From 38-11 sp964539975 (GTDB lineage: Bacteria; Bacillota; Clostridia; Tissierellales; Dethiosulfatibacteraceae), in NCBI GenBank assembly GCA_964539975.1, contig CAZIKK010000001.1, forward strand, positions 124,001 through 188,000: a stretch of 64,000 nucleotides of DNA, read 5' to 3'. Positions 1-7,160 of the stretch are shown here, one piece after another. Within the stretch, counting starts at the first letter, position 1; each line of letters opens with the position of its first letter. Below the pieces are notes generated by a model that was given only the letters and a program-made list of their open reading frames with translations, did not search any database and had not been told where the DNA came from. Made by a program: the position numbers and the translations under genes.

Positions 1-1415
1 TTATGTGTGAAGTCCGTTATCCTTTTTCGAAACGCACCTAACTCTTGCCAAGCTTTCTTTGATATTTCTCCTGCTTGAAGAGCTTCTACCGACTGCATCA
101 GAGAAAGGCCTTTTTCATCAGAAATGTTTTGCAAATGTTCGATGGTTTTTTTCCCTATTCCCCGTTTTGGTACGTTCACTACTCTCATAAAACTATAATT
201 TTCGTGATTGTTTTGAACCAATTTGAGGTAAGCCATTAGATCCTTAATTTCTTTTCTACCGTAAAACTCTTGTCCGCCAACAATTCGATAAGGAATCCCT
301 TCCATCACAAATCTTTCTTCAATAGATCTAGTTTGCGCTCTTGTTCTTACTAATACCGCTATATCCTCATACGACGTTTTATGTATGTTTTTTTCATTAT
401 AAATCCTTTCCGCAATATGGAGTGCTTCAGCTTTCTCGCTATTTGCCTGGTAAAGCTGGATTTTATCTCCTTTTTTATCTTCAGTCCATAGGTCTTTATT
501 CATTCGCTGGGTATTGTGGCTGATCACTTTGTTGGCTGCTTCCAATATGTTTTGAGATGACCGGTAATTCCTCTCCATTTTTATGATTCTAGCATCTGGA
601 AAATCTTTTTCAAAACCTAGTATGTTGCGAATATCCGCACCTCTCCACCCATAAATAGATTGATCCTCATCTCCAACCACAAAAACATTTTCGTTTTCAC
701 TTTTGTTTTTCCCCAGCATTTTAACTAGCAAATATTGCACTCTATTGGTATCTTGGTATTCATCCACTAAAATATATGAGAATTGTTGTCTGTAATAATT
801 CAACACGTCCTCATGTCTTTCAAATAAATCTATCGTTTTGACAATCAAATCATCAAAATCTAATCCATTGCTTTTTTTAAGCTTCTTTTCGTATAATTGG
901 TATATCTCTGCAATTTTTCTACTTCGATAATCTCCGCTGTTTTCTTTCAAAAATAGATCTGGATTGATTCGATTGTTTTTTTGCTGGCTGATGAGACTTC
1001 TAATGCTGTTTACATCGAAATCATTTGTATTGAGTTGTAAGTCTGAAATAGATTCTTTAATCACAACCTTCTGGTCATCCGCATCAAAAATAACAAAACT
1101 TCGGTCGTACCCAAGCTTCTCAATATGTCTCCTCAGTATTCTCACACAGACACCATGAAAAGTTCCGATCCACATATCTCTTACGTCATTATTAATAAGC
1201 TCTTCCACTCTTTCCCGCATTTCATTCGCTGCCTTATTTGTAAACGTAATGGATAAAATCCTATACGGGCTTACGCCATGTTTGAATATCAAGTTTGCAA
1301 TTCTATGAGTCAGTACTCTGGTTTTTCCGCTGCCTGCTCCCGCAATCACCAACGCTGGACCATTAACGTGATTCACAGCTTCCAACTGTTTGTCATTTAA
1401 AATAGTTAAATCCAT
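1..1415 (-). CDS. pcrA: ATP-dependent DNA helicase PcrA/UvrD (partial, N-terminal 471 residues)
   Basis: A superfamily 1A 3'-5' DNA helicase acting in repair and replication. The frame stays open from an ATG at 1413-1415 to the window edge, so the C-terminal third is missing. Visible motifs: Walker A GAGSGKT near residue 24, TFTNKAA, the DEYQDTN Walker B/motif II, VGDEDQSIYGWRGA motif III, and an ERNYRSS motif IV. These are the diagnostic UvrD-family signatures. A good sigma-A promoter lies about 30 bases upstream, so the gene probably begins its own transcript running out of the window. In related bacteria ligA often follows pcrA, but that cannot be seen here. PcrA rather than Rep is inferred from the Gram-positive context. 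Confidence 0.93.
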   Translation of the reverse strand, partial: MDLTILNDKQLEAVNHVNGPALVIAGAGSGKTRVLTHRIANLIFKHGVSPYRILSITFTNKAANEMRERVEELINNDVRDMWIGTFHGVCVRILRRHIEKLGYDRSFVIFDADDQKVVIKESISDLQLNTNDFDVNSIRSLISQQKNNRINPDLFLKENSGDYRSRKIAEIYQLYEKKLKKSNGLDFDDLIVKTIDLFERHEDVLNYYRQQFSYILVDEYQDTNRVQYLLVKMLGKNKSENENVFVVGDEDQSIYGWRGADIRNILGFEKDFPDARIIKMERNYRSSQNILEAANKVISHNTQRMNKDLWTEDKKGDKIQLYQANSEKAEALHIAERIYNEKNIHKTSYEDIAVLVRTRAQTRSIEERFVMEGIPYRIVGGQEFYGRKEIKDLMAYLKLVQNNHENYSFMRVVNVPKRGIGKKTIEHLQNISDEKGLSLMQSVEALQAGEISKKAWQELGAFRKRITDFTH

Positions 1416-1446
1416 AATTATCCTTTCTTACACAAGTTATGCTCTC

Positions 1447-1475
1447 ATTCTATCACATTCACCAATCCACCTCAA
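1447..1475 (-). promoter_or_regulatory. Sigma-A promoter for pcrA
   Basis: On the minus strand TTGAGG at 1470-1475 and TAGAAT at 1447-1452 are separated by 17 bases. The implied start lies about 25 bases before the pcrA ATG. Confidence 0.6.
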
Positions 1476-1490
1476 AAGATTTTTAACCAT

Positions 1491-1530
1491 AAAAACACCG
1501 GCAGTAGTATTGTTTAGTGCCGGTGTTTTT
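1491..1530 (-). terminator. Intrinsic terminator after the EF-G-like gene
   Basis: A 13-base perfect inverted repeat (arms 1491-1503 and 1518-1530, core ACACCGGCA/TGCCGGTGT) with a 14-base loop ends in a run of T on either strand. It lies 9 bases past the stop codon of the EF-G-like gene and upstream of the pcrA promoter, so it separates the two transcripts. Confidence 0.9.
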
Positions 1531-1538
1531 AACATTTT

Positions 1539-3605
1539 TTAGTTTTCTTCCTTTGCTTCCGCCTCTGCTATTACTTTTTCAGCAAGGTTGGAGGGTATTT
1601 CATCATACTTGAGGAACTCCATCTCGAAGCTTCCTCGGGCTTGTGTCATTGATTTTAAATCAATGGCATATTTGAACATCTCCGCTTGAGGCGCTTCTGC
1701 CATTACTAGCTGTTTTCCATTTGATTGTTGCTCCATTCCAAGGATTCGGCCTCTTCGTTTATTCATATCACCCATAATATCGCCCATATATTCTTCTGGC
1801 ACAATAATTTTCACAGACATAATAGGTTCAAGTAAGATTGGTTTGGCTTCTTTCAAACCTTTCTTAAAAGCCAGTGATGCGGCTATTTTAAATGCCATTT
1901 CACTTGAGTCAACATTGTGATAAGAGCCATCATACAATGTTGCTTTGATATTCACAACTGGATACCCTGCCAGTACGCCCTTATCTAATGATTCCCTCAA
2001 TCCTTTTTCAACTGCAGGAATGTACTGTTTGGGTACTGATCCTCCGAAAATCTCTTCACAAAACTCAAAATCTTGACTAGAAGGTTCAAATTTTATATGA
2101 ACATCTCCGTATTGTCCTGCTCCACCTGATTGTTTTTTATGTTTTCCTTGGACATCAGATTTCCCTTTGATTGTTTCTCTATATGCTATCTTGGGATCAG
2201 ACAAATCCACATCGACATTGAAGGTGTTTTTCATCTTATTGATGATAACAGACAGTTGCATATTCCCTTGTCCACCAATCAACAATTGCTTTGTCTCTGT
2301 ATTTCTTTCCACTATGAAAGTGGGATCCTCATCCGTGAGTTTTGTAAGGGCTTGTCCGATTTTTTCCTCGTCATCTTTTGACTTTGGTTCCACACTCATA
2401 AACAGGCATGGTTTTGGATACTCAATTTCTGGATATTTTATAGGATTCCCTTTAGTGGCCAATGTATCTCCAGTAACTGTATACTGCAGTTTTGCCGAAG
2501 CTCCAATATCACCTGCCACAATTTCTGTTGCTTCAATTTGTTCCTTTCCTCTTAAATGAAAGACACTTCCAAGTCTTTCAACTTCTTCTTTGTTGACATT
2601 GAATATTTCGATATCCTTTTTTATAACACCAGACATTACTTTGTAAATTGAGATTTTACCAACAAAAGGGTCTACCATTGTTTTGAACACGAAGGCTGAT
2701 GGTGATCCATCTCGATCAATTTTTATGGTTGTTTCTTCTTCGTTCTTGAAGGCTGTTATTTCATTGTCTTCTGCTTCTGAAGGAAAATAGTGGACAGCCA
2801 ATCTAAGTAACTCTTTTACTCCAATTGTTTTTGCTGCTGTTCCAATAACAACTGGAACCAAATCTCCATTTGTCACTGCCGTTTTTAACCCTGTTCTGAT
2901 TTCTTCTTCTGTAAACTCTTCCCCCTCAAAAAATTTCTCAAGCATCGCTTCATCTGTTTCAGCAACAGCTTCCATAAGCTCCGCTTTTAGCTCTTCTGCT
3001 CGATCCAAAGCTTCTTGAGGTGCTTCACCTTCTTCACATTCTGTTCCATTGAACACCATTGCCTTCAAAGTAATAATATCTACGTAGCCTTTGAAATCTT
3101 TTTCTGCTCCAATAGGAACTGCAAAAGGCACCACTTTTTTGCCAAATTTTTCTTTAAGGTCTGCAAGAATTTTATCGAATTTAACGTTTTCCTTGTCCAT
3201 TCTATTCAAGAATATCATTCTTGGCATGCTCTTTTCTTCTGATAAATCCCAAGCTTTTTCAGTGCCAACTTCAACACCCGATGTTGCATCCACAACGATT
3301 ACCGCTCCTTTAGCAACTCTTAAGGACCCATACACTTCTCCAACAAAATCAAAGTAACCCGGTGTATCCAATATATTTAACTTGCTACCTTCAAATTCCA
3401 AGGGCACGACACTGGTTCCTATTGAGAAGCCTCTTTCTCTTTCTTCCTTGTCAAAATCGGATACAGTATTTTTGTCATCCACATTGCCCATTCTCTTGAT
3501 ACTTTTAGTTCTAAAAAGCATCGCTTCAACCAATGTTGATTTTCCGCATCCCCCATGACCTAGTAATGCAATGTTTCGAATGTTGTCAGTGCTGTAATTC
3601 TTCAT
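1539..3605 (-). CDS. Elongation factor G-like GTPase (EF-G2 type)
   Basis: A 688-residue translational GTPase with the five-domain layout of EF-G. It is the divergent EF-G2/EF-G-like class rather than canonical FusA: the P-loop reads GHGGCGKST at residues 16-24 instead of AHIDAGKTT. The G3 motif is DTPGYFDF and the G4 motif NRMDKE. The C-terminal domains IV and V are complete. Proteins of this class are paralogs found beside a true EF-G; their exact role is not settled, although some have ribosome-dependent GTPase activity. The ATG is preceded by GGGAGGAG, a strong ribosome site. It has its own promoter and terminator, so it is monocistronic. A tetracycline-protection role is unlikely given the P-loop form. 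Confidence 0.88.
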   Translation of the reverse strand: MKNYSTDNIRNIALLGHGGCGKSTLVEAMLFRTKSIKRMGNVDDKNTVSDFDKEERERGFSIGTSVVPLEFEGSKLNILDTPGYFDFVGEVYGSLRVAKGAVIVVDATSGVEVGTEKAWDLSEEKSMPRMIFLNRMDKENVKFDKILADLKEKFGKKVVPFAVPIGAEKDFKGYVDIITLKAMVFNGTECEEGEAPQEALDRAEELKAELMEAVAETDEAMLEKFFEGEEFTEEEIRTGLKTAVTNGDLVPVVIGTAAKTIGVKELLRLAVHYFPSEAEDNEITAFKNEEETTIKIDRDGSPSAFVFKTMVDPFVGKISIYKVMSGVIKKDIEIFNVNKEEVERLGSVFHLRGKEQIEATEIVAGDIGASAKLQYTVTGDTLATKGNPIKYPEIEYPKPCLFMSVEPKSKDDEEKIGQALTKLTDEDPTFIVERNTETKQLLIGGQGNMQLSVIINKMKNTFNVDVDLSDPKIAYRETIKGKSDVQGKHKKQSGGAGQYGDVHIKFEPSSQDFEFCEEIFGGSVPKQYIPAVEKGLRESLDKGVLAGYPVVNIKATLYDGSYHNVDSSEMAFKIAASLAFKKGLKEAKPILLEPIMSVKIIVPEEYMGDIMGDMNKRRGRILGMEQQSNGKQLVMAEAPQAEMFKYAIDLKSMTQARGSFEMEFLKYDEIPSNLAEKVIAEAEAKEEN

Positions 3606-3639
3606 TTTACTCCTCCCTTGTGCTATAAGCTTTCATTCT

Positions 3640-3668
3640 ATTCTATATGAAATCGCCAACTGGTGCAA
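3640..3668 (-). promoter_or_regulatory. Sigma-A promoter for the EF-G-like gene
   Basis: TTGCAC at 3663-3668 and TAGAAT at 3640-3645 (minus strand) are 17 bases apart. A second TAGAAT overlaps it at 3635-3640. Confidence 0.55.
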
Positions 3669-3675
3669 TATGAAT

Positions 3676-4164
3676 TCAAACGTTTTCATTCAAAAGATAT
3701 TCTCGAACTTTAAATGCATGCCCTTTCGCCCGAACGTTGTAGAATACTTCTTTGATGATGCCCTCTTTTGAAATCACAAACGTGGATCTAACCACACCCA
3801 TTGTCTTCTTTCCATACATGTTTTTTTCTTTCCATACACCATAGGCTTGGTGGATGGATTTGTCTTCATCACTCAGTAGAGTAAATGGCAACTCGTATTT
3901 CTCTCGAAATCGATTGTGAGTTGTCACACCATCGCGACTAATTCCTAAAATCTCGTGCCCTGTCTGTCTAATTTCATCATAAATCTCCTTAAATTCACAA
4001 GATTCTGTTGTACATCCTGGCGTATTGTCCTTTGGATAGAAAAACAAAATCATTCCTTTTTCACCTAGATAATCTGATAATCGATGCATCTTCCCATCAT
4101 GTCCTGACAGTTGAAAGTCTGGAGCCTTGTCCCCCACAACTAGCTTCCCATCTTTATTGCTCAT
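3676..4164 (-). CDS. bcp: Thioredoxin-dependent thiol peroxidase, Bcp/PrxQ type
   Basis: A 162-residue peroxiredoxin of the Bcp/PrxQ class, which reduces hydrogen peroxide and organic peroxides in the cytoplasm with electrons from thioredoxin. The active-site segment FYPKDNTPGCTTESCEF contains the peroxidatic Cys in TPGCT and a second Cys five residues later, the usual PrxQ resolving position. The FVISKEG segment is typical of the fold. The ATG follows AGGAGG and overlaps the last codons of rmuC, so the two are translationally coupled as the end of a three-gene operon (isomerase-like, rmuC, bcp). An oxidative stress defence role fits an anaerobe. Confidence 0.93.
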   Translation of the reverse strand: MSNKDGKLVVGDKAPDFQLSGHDGKMHRLSDYLGEKGMILFFYPKDNTPGCTTESCEFKEIYDEIRQTGHEILGISRDGVTTHNRFREKYELPFTLLSDEDKSIHQAYGVWKEKNMYGKKTMGVVRSTFVISKEGIIKEVFYNVRAKGHAFKVREYLLNENV

Positions 4165-5422
4165 CTTTTATTCCTCCTGGTGTTATTGACTTAATTTCAT
4201 TCAAATCTATTTCAACATTTGAAATTTGATTGAATCGTCTTTCTATTTTATCAGAAGTGATATTGATTTCCTTTACGCCCTTTGAAACTTTTTCAATATC
4301 CCGTGCAAGAGTTGACCATCTTGTTCTATATCGTCCAAACTCTTCTCCCAGTCGTTTTAATTCTTCATGAATAATGCTTGTATACTTGTCTCTTTCAATG
4401 TTTTTTAATACAACCTGCACCGTCGATAACACTGACATTAGTGTTGTCGGAGATGCCATCCAAACCCGCTTTTTCCTAGAATGATCAATTAAATCTTGGT
4501 GATAAGCATTGATCTCAGCAAATATGGCCTCTGCTGGTATGAACATAATCGCTTGATTAGAAGTTACATCAGGAATAATATATTTTTCGGCTATATCATT
4601 GATATGCTTTTTGATATTGACCTTGAACTCTTTTTCAAATCTTTGTCTTTCATAGTCTGTGTTTGATTTATGGATCATTTTCTGATAATTTTCCAGAGGG
4701 AATTTCGAATCAATACATAGTTGACCTATCGGCTCCGGAATATGCAAAACAGCATCCACTATGTTGCCATTTGGAAGACTTTTCTGTGTTTGAAAAAGCT
4801 TGTCATTTCTATCCCCAAAGATCGATTCTAAAATTTGATTTAGCTGAATTTCTCCAAATGTGCCTCTGCTTTTTTTATCGGTCAACACATCTTGTAAAGA
4901 CACAATATCTGTTGACAAATTATCTATTTTTTTCTGAGCTTCATCAATTTTGGACAATCTTTCAATGATATTTTGAAACGTTTTATTTGTCCTTTCGAAG
5001 CCCTCATTAAGACGTTCATCTATTTTAGTGTTCATATACTCTATTTTTTTGTCCACTCGATCATTGAAGTCGCTAAGATTTCGGCCTATGTTGTCCATTG
5101 TTTTCTCATTGGATTCGCCTAATGCATTTTGAAACCTCATCAATGTCTCCGTAACATCTGAATTATTCTTGTGTAGCTTTTCCATCATTTCAATTTTGGT
5201 GTCATAGGCTTGCTTCTGCATTTTTTCTTCTAATCCCGCCATTCTGAATAGGATATTTTCCGTGTGTCTTCCTAAAGTCTCAATTAGCATCAATTTCATA
5301 TCGCCTTCAAAATCCATTTCTGTGACTTGTCTTATCAAAGAAGCTAGCTTGACCAATACAATCAAACTAACAACCAGCAAACCTGTCATAGCAATGGCTA
5401 TGACCCATAGAGAACTATCCAT
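4154..5422 (-). CDS. rmuC: DNA recombination protein RmuC homolog
   Basis: A 422-residue RmuC-family protein: an N-terminal membrane helix (residues about 4-27), a long coiled coil, then the conserved nuclease-like RmuC domain with the segments KSRGTFGEIQL, DAVLHIP, IDSKFPLENY and FIPAEA. RmuC limits inversions at short inverted repeats in E. coli; its enzymatic activity remains inferred from fold. I chose the ATG at 5420-5422 because GGAGGG sits six bases before it; the longer open frame would start without a ribosome site inside the previous gene. It overlaps the upstream isomerase-like gene by 8 bases and the downstream bcp by 11. Confidence 0.9.
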   Translation of the reverse strand: MDSSLWVIAIAMTGLLVVSLIVLVKLASLIRQVTEMDFEGDMKLMLIETLGRHTENILFRMAGLEEKMQKQAYDTKIEMMEKLHKNNSDVTETLMRFQNALGESNEKTMDNIGRNLSDFNDRVDKKIEYMNTKIDERLNEGFERTNKTFQNIIERLSKIDEAQKKIDNLSTDIVSLQDVLTDKKSRGTFGEIQLNQILESIFGDRNDKLFQTQKSLPNGNIVDAVLHIPEPIGQLCIDSKFPLENYQKMIHKSNTDYERQRFEKEFKVNIKKHINDIAEKYIIPDVTSNQAIMFIPAEAIFAEINAYHQDLIDHSRKKRVWMASPTTLMSVLSTVQVVLKNIERDKYTSIIHEELKRLGEEFGRYRTRWSTLARDIEKVSKGVKEINITSDKIERRFNQISNVEIDLNEIKSITPGGIKDEQ

Positions 5423-6221
5423 GATTTCCCTCCAATTCATCAAGATAAACACGGCATTTCTGCCCAAACTCGTACACCCTGCTTAACAGCGTATTGGCAT
5501 GAACTTCTTGGTCAAATGGGCACACTTCAAAAGAAATATTCCCATGATAAGAAACCTCATGTAACGCATTCATTAATTTTGACCACGAAATCTTGCCATC
5601 CCCAGGTATCCAATGTCTATCTTCTATCAAATCGTTGTCCGAAAGATGCAAGTATTCCAATCTATGTCCGAACCTGTCAATAATGTTTCCTTGACTACCA
5701 CCTGATAGCCAATCATGGGAAGCATCATAACATAATTTCAACCAAGGGTTATCTATAGATTCTAGCACCTTCTCAACGATATGGTTTTGTTTAGTATTCT
5801 CAATCGCCACGATGACGCCGTTTTTATCCGCTGTTTCTATCACTCGCTTCAAGTTGTCGATCCCTGCCTTTTCATTCAAATGCATCAACCTATCATTTTC
5901 CACATGTATTACCACACCCTCCACGCCAAATCTCTTGCAGTCATTAATGCCTTCTATAGTACTTTTGACAACCTCTTTGCTTTCTTCATTATCCTCCCAC
6001 AAAAAATGGGCATGATTATAGGGCAAGTGAAAATTTTCCACTTCAAGTCCTAACTTGTTAGCTTCCTTCATCAACTCTTCCTTGTTTAATTCCCAAAAGG
6101 CTACCTGATCTCCCCACCACAACATTGTGCTATCAAATCCCGATTCCTTTATAAGAAAAAGTCGTTCTTTTATGTGCAGATTGACACCAAACCATGAATA
6201 GATTCCAAGTTTTCGTTTCAT
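5415..6221 (-). CDS. Sugar phosphate isomerase/epimerase family TIM-barrel protein
   Basis: A 268-residue xylose-isomerase-like TIM barrel (AP endonuclease 2 superfamily). Likely metal ligands are visible: Glu in VAIENT, Asp and His in DASHDW, His in LHLSDND, and Glu in ISFEVCP. These enzymes isomerise or epimerise sugars or act on inositol derivatives; the substrate here is unknown. The start at 6219-6221 (sequence MKRKLGIYSW) follows GGAG by seven bases; the open frame extends upstream into a terminator hairpin and lacks a ribosome site there. It is the first gene of the operon with rmuC and bcp, which does not clarify its substrate. Confidence 0.8.
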   Translation of the reverse strand: MKRKLGIYSWFGVNLHIKERLFLIKESGFDSTMLWWGDQVAFWELNKEELMKEANKLGLEVENFHLPYNHAHFLWEDNEESKEVVKSTIEGINDCKRFGVEGVVIHVENDRLMHLNEKAGIDNLKRVIETADKNGVIVAIENTKQNHIVEKVLESIDNPWLKLCYDASHDWLSGGSQGNIIDRFGHRLEYLHLSDNDLIEDRHWIPGDGKISWSKLMNALHEVSYHGNISFEVCPFDQEVHANTLLSRVYEFGQKCRVYLDELEGNHG

Positions 6222-6289
6222 ATAATCTCCAACCAATAGATTGCTTTTCTCAATCATTACATACCCTTCAATTATCCATTGTATACCAA

Positions 6290-6313
6290 AACCCATTGCT
6301 TCCGCAATGGGTT
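6290..6313 (-). terminator. Hairpin after tRNA-Leu, probable terminator
   Basis: A perfect 10-base inverted repeat, AACCCATTGC and GCAATGGGTT, with a four-base loop. On the minus strand it follows the tRNA and precedes the isomerase-like operon. The T-run after it is weak (TTTTGGT), so termination may be partial. Confidence 0.55.
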
Positions 6314-6399
6314 CATAAACACAATTCACAACAGTCCGTTAATCCTATCTAATTCTAGATTGTAAATCATGCCTCATTAAATACATGCATGATTTCAAT

Positions 6400-6485
6400 T
6401 GGTGCCGTGGGCGAGACTCGAACTCGCATGAGCATTGCTCACTACCCCCTCAAGATAGCGTGTCTGCCGGTTCCACCACCACGGC
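6400..6485 (-). tRNA. tRNA-Leu (anticodon GAG)
   Basis: Reading the minus strand: acceptor GCCGTGG pairs with CCACGGC, followed by ACCA, so the CCA end is encoded. The anticodon stem CTATC/GGTAG encloses the loop TTGAGGG, giving anticodon GAG (CUC/CUU codons). A long variable arm (TGAGC/GCTCA) marks a class II tRNA. The T arm is GCGAG-TTCGAGT-CTCGC. Its own promoter lies just upstream. Confidence 0.96.
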
Positions 6486-6508
6486 ATTGTTAATTCGGCT
6501 GCCTACCT

Positions 6509-6537
6509 ATTATAAAAAAAAAACCGTCATTTGTAAA
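6509..6537 (-). promoter_or_regulatory. Sigma-A promoter for tRNA-Leu
   Basis: TTTACA (6532-6537) and a perfect TATAAT (6509-6514) are 17 bases apart on the minus strand. The T-rich spacer may also help end the upstream coaE transcript. The tRNA begins about 16 bases after the predicted start. Confidence 0.75.
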
Positions 6538-6551
6538 GGGATAATATGCTT

Positions 6552-7160
6552 CTAATGAATCTCTTTCAATAAATCGTCAATGTCGTTATAAAGATCTTCC
6601 AGACTGGACATGTTGTACAATACTTTATCAGATTGTTCTTTCTTGTCTTTTATTGGCATTTGTGATCTTAGCAACATCATTGATTTGTCTGGATCTCGAT
6701 CATCGCGTTTCAACAGTCGATTTACTTGGGTTTCTTCATTTGCGTAAACAAGCCATATCTCATCATAATTCAACCCATAATCCATTAACTTTTCTTTTTC
6801 TTCAATCATTAACGGAATATCTAAAAAAACATTTTTTCCTGCTTCTTTTTTTAGTCTATTGTTGATTTCCTGAACAACCGCTTGATGTACAATTCTATTC
6901 ACTGATTTAAGATGATCCTCGTTTTCGAAAATGTATTCAGTCAGCTTTCTTCTATCAATTTCACATGCGTCATTCAAAATTGTGTCCCCTACTAGTTCAA
7001 CCAATTGGAGATAGACCTTCTCACCTTTTTGATATAAGAATCGTACCAGTTCATCTGCATCGATTACTGTGTACCCTCTTTTTTTAAGGTATTGTGCAAC
7101 AGTTGTTTTTCCTGTAGCAATACCCCCAGTAATGACAATTACTTTTCTATTTTGTTTCAT
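6552..7160 (-). CDS. coaE: Dephospho-CoA kinase
   Basis: A 202-residue P-loop kinase that phosphorylates dephospho-CoA at the 3' hydroxyl of ribose, the last step of coenzyme A synthesis. The Walker A motif GGIATGKTT lies at residues 12-20; DADELVR and FLDIPLMIE are typical of CoaE, as is the DDRDP lid segment. Length matches the family. The ATG overlaps the 3' end of polA by 14 bases, and polA-coaE adjacency is common in Firmicutes. Confidence 0.95.
   Translation of the reverse strand: MKQNRKVIVITGGIATGKTTVAQYLKKRGYTVIDADELVRFLYQKGEKVYLQLVELVGDTILNDACEIDRRKLTEYIFENEDHLKSVNRIVHQAVVQEINNRLKKEAGKNVFLDIPLMIEEKEKLMDYGLNYDEIWLVYANEETQVNRLLKRDDRDPDKSMMLLRSQMPIKDKKEQSDKVLYNMSSLEDLYNDIDDLLKEIH

Noticed and set aside
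2167..2559. 130-codon open frame antisense to the EF-G-like gene
   Set aside because: Lies wholly inside a conserved gene, no ribosome site and composition typical of an antisense shadow.
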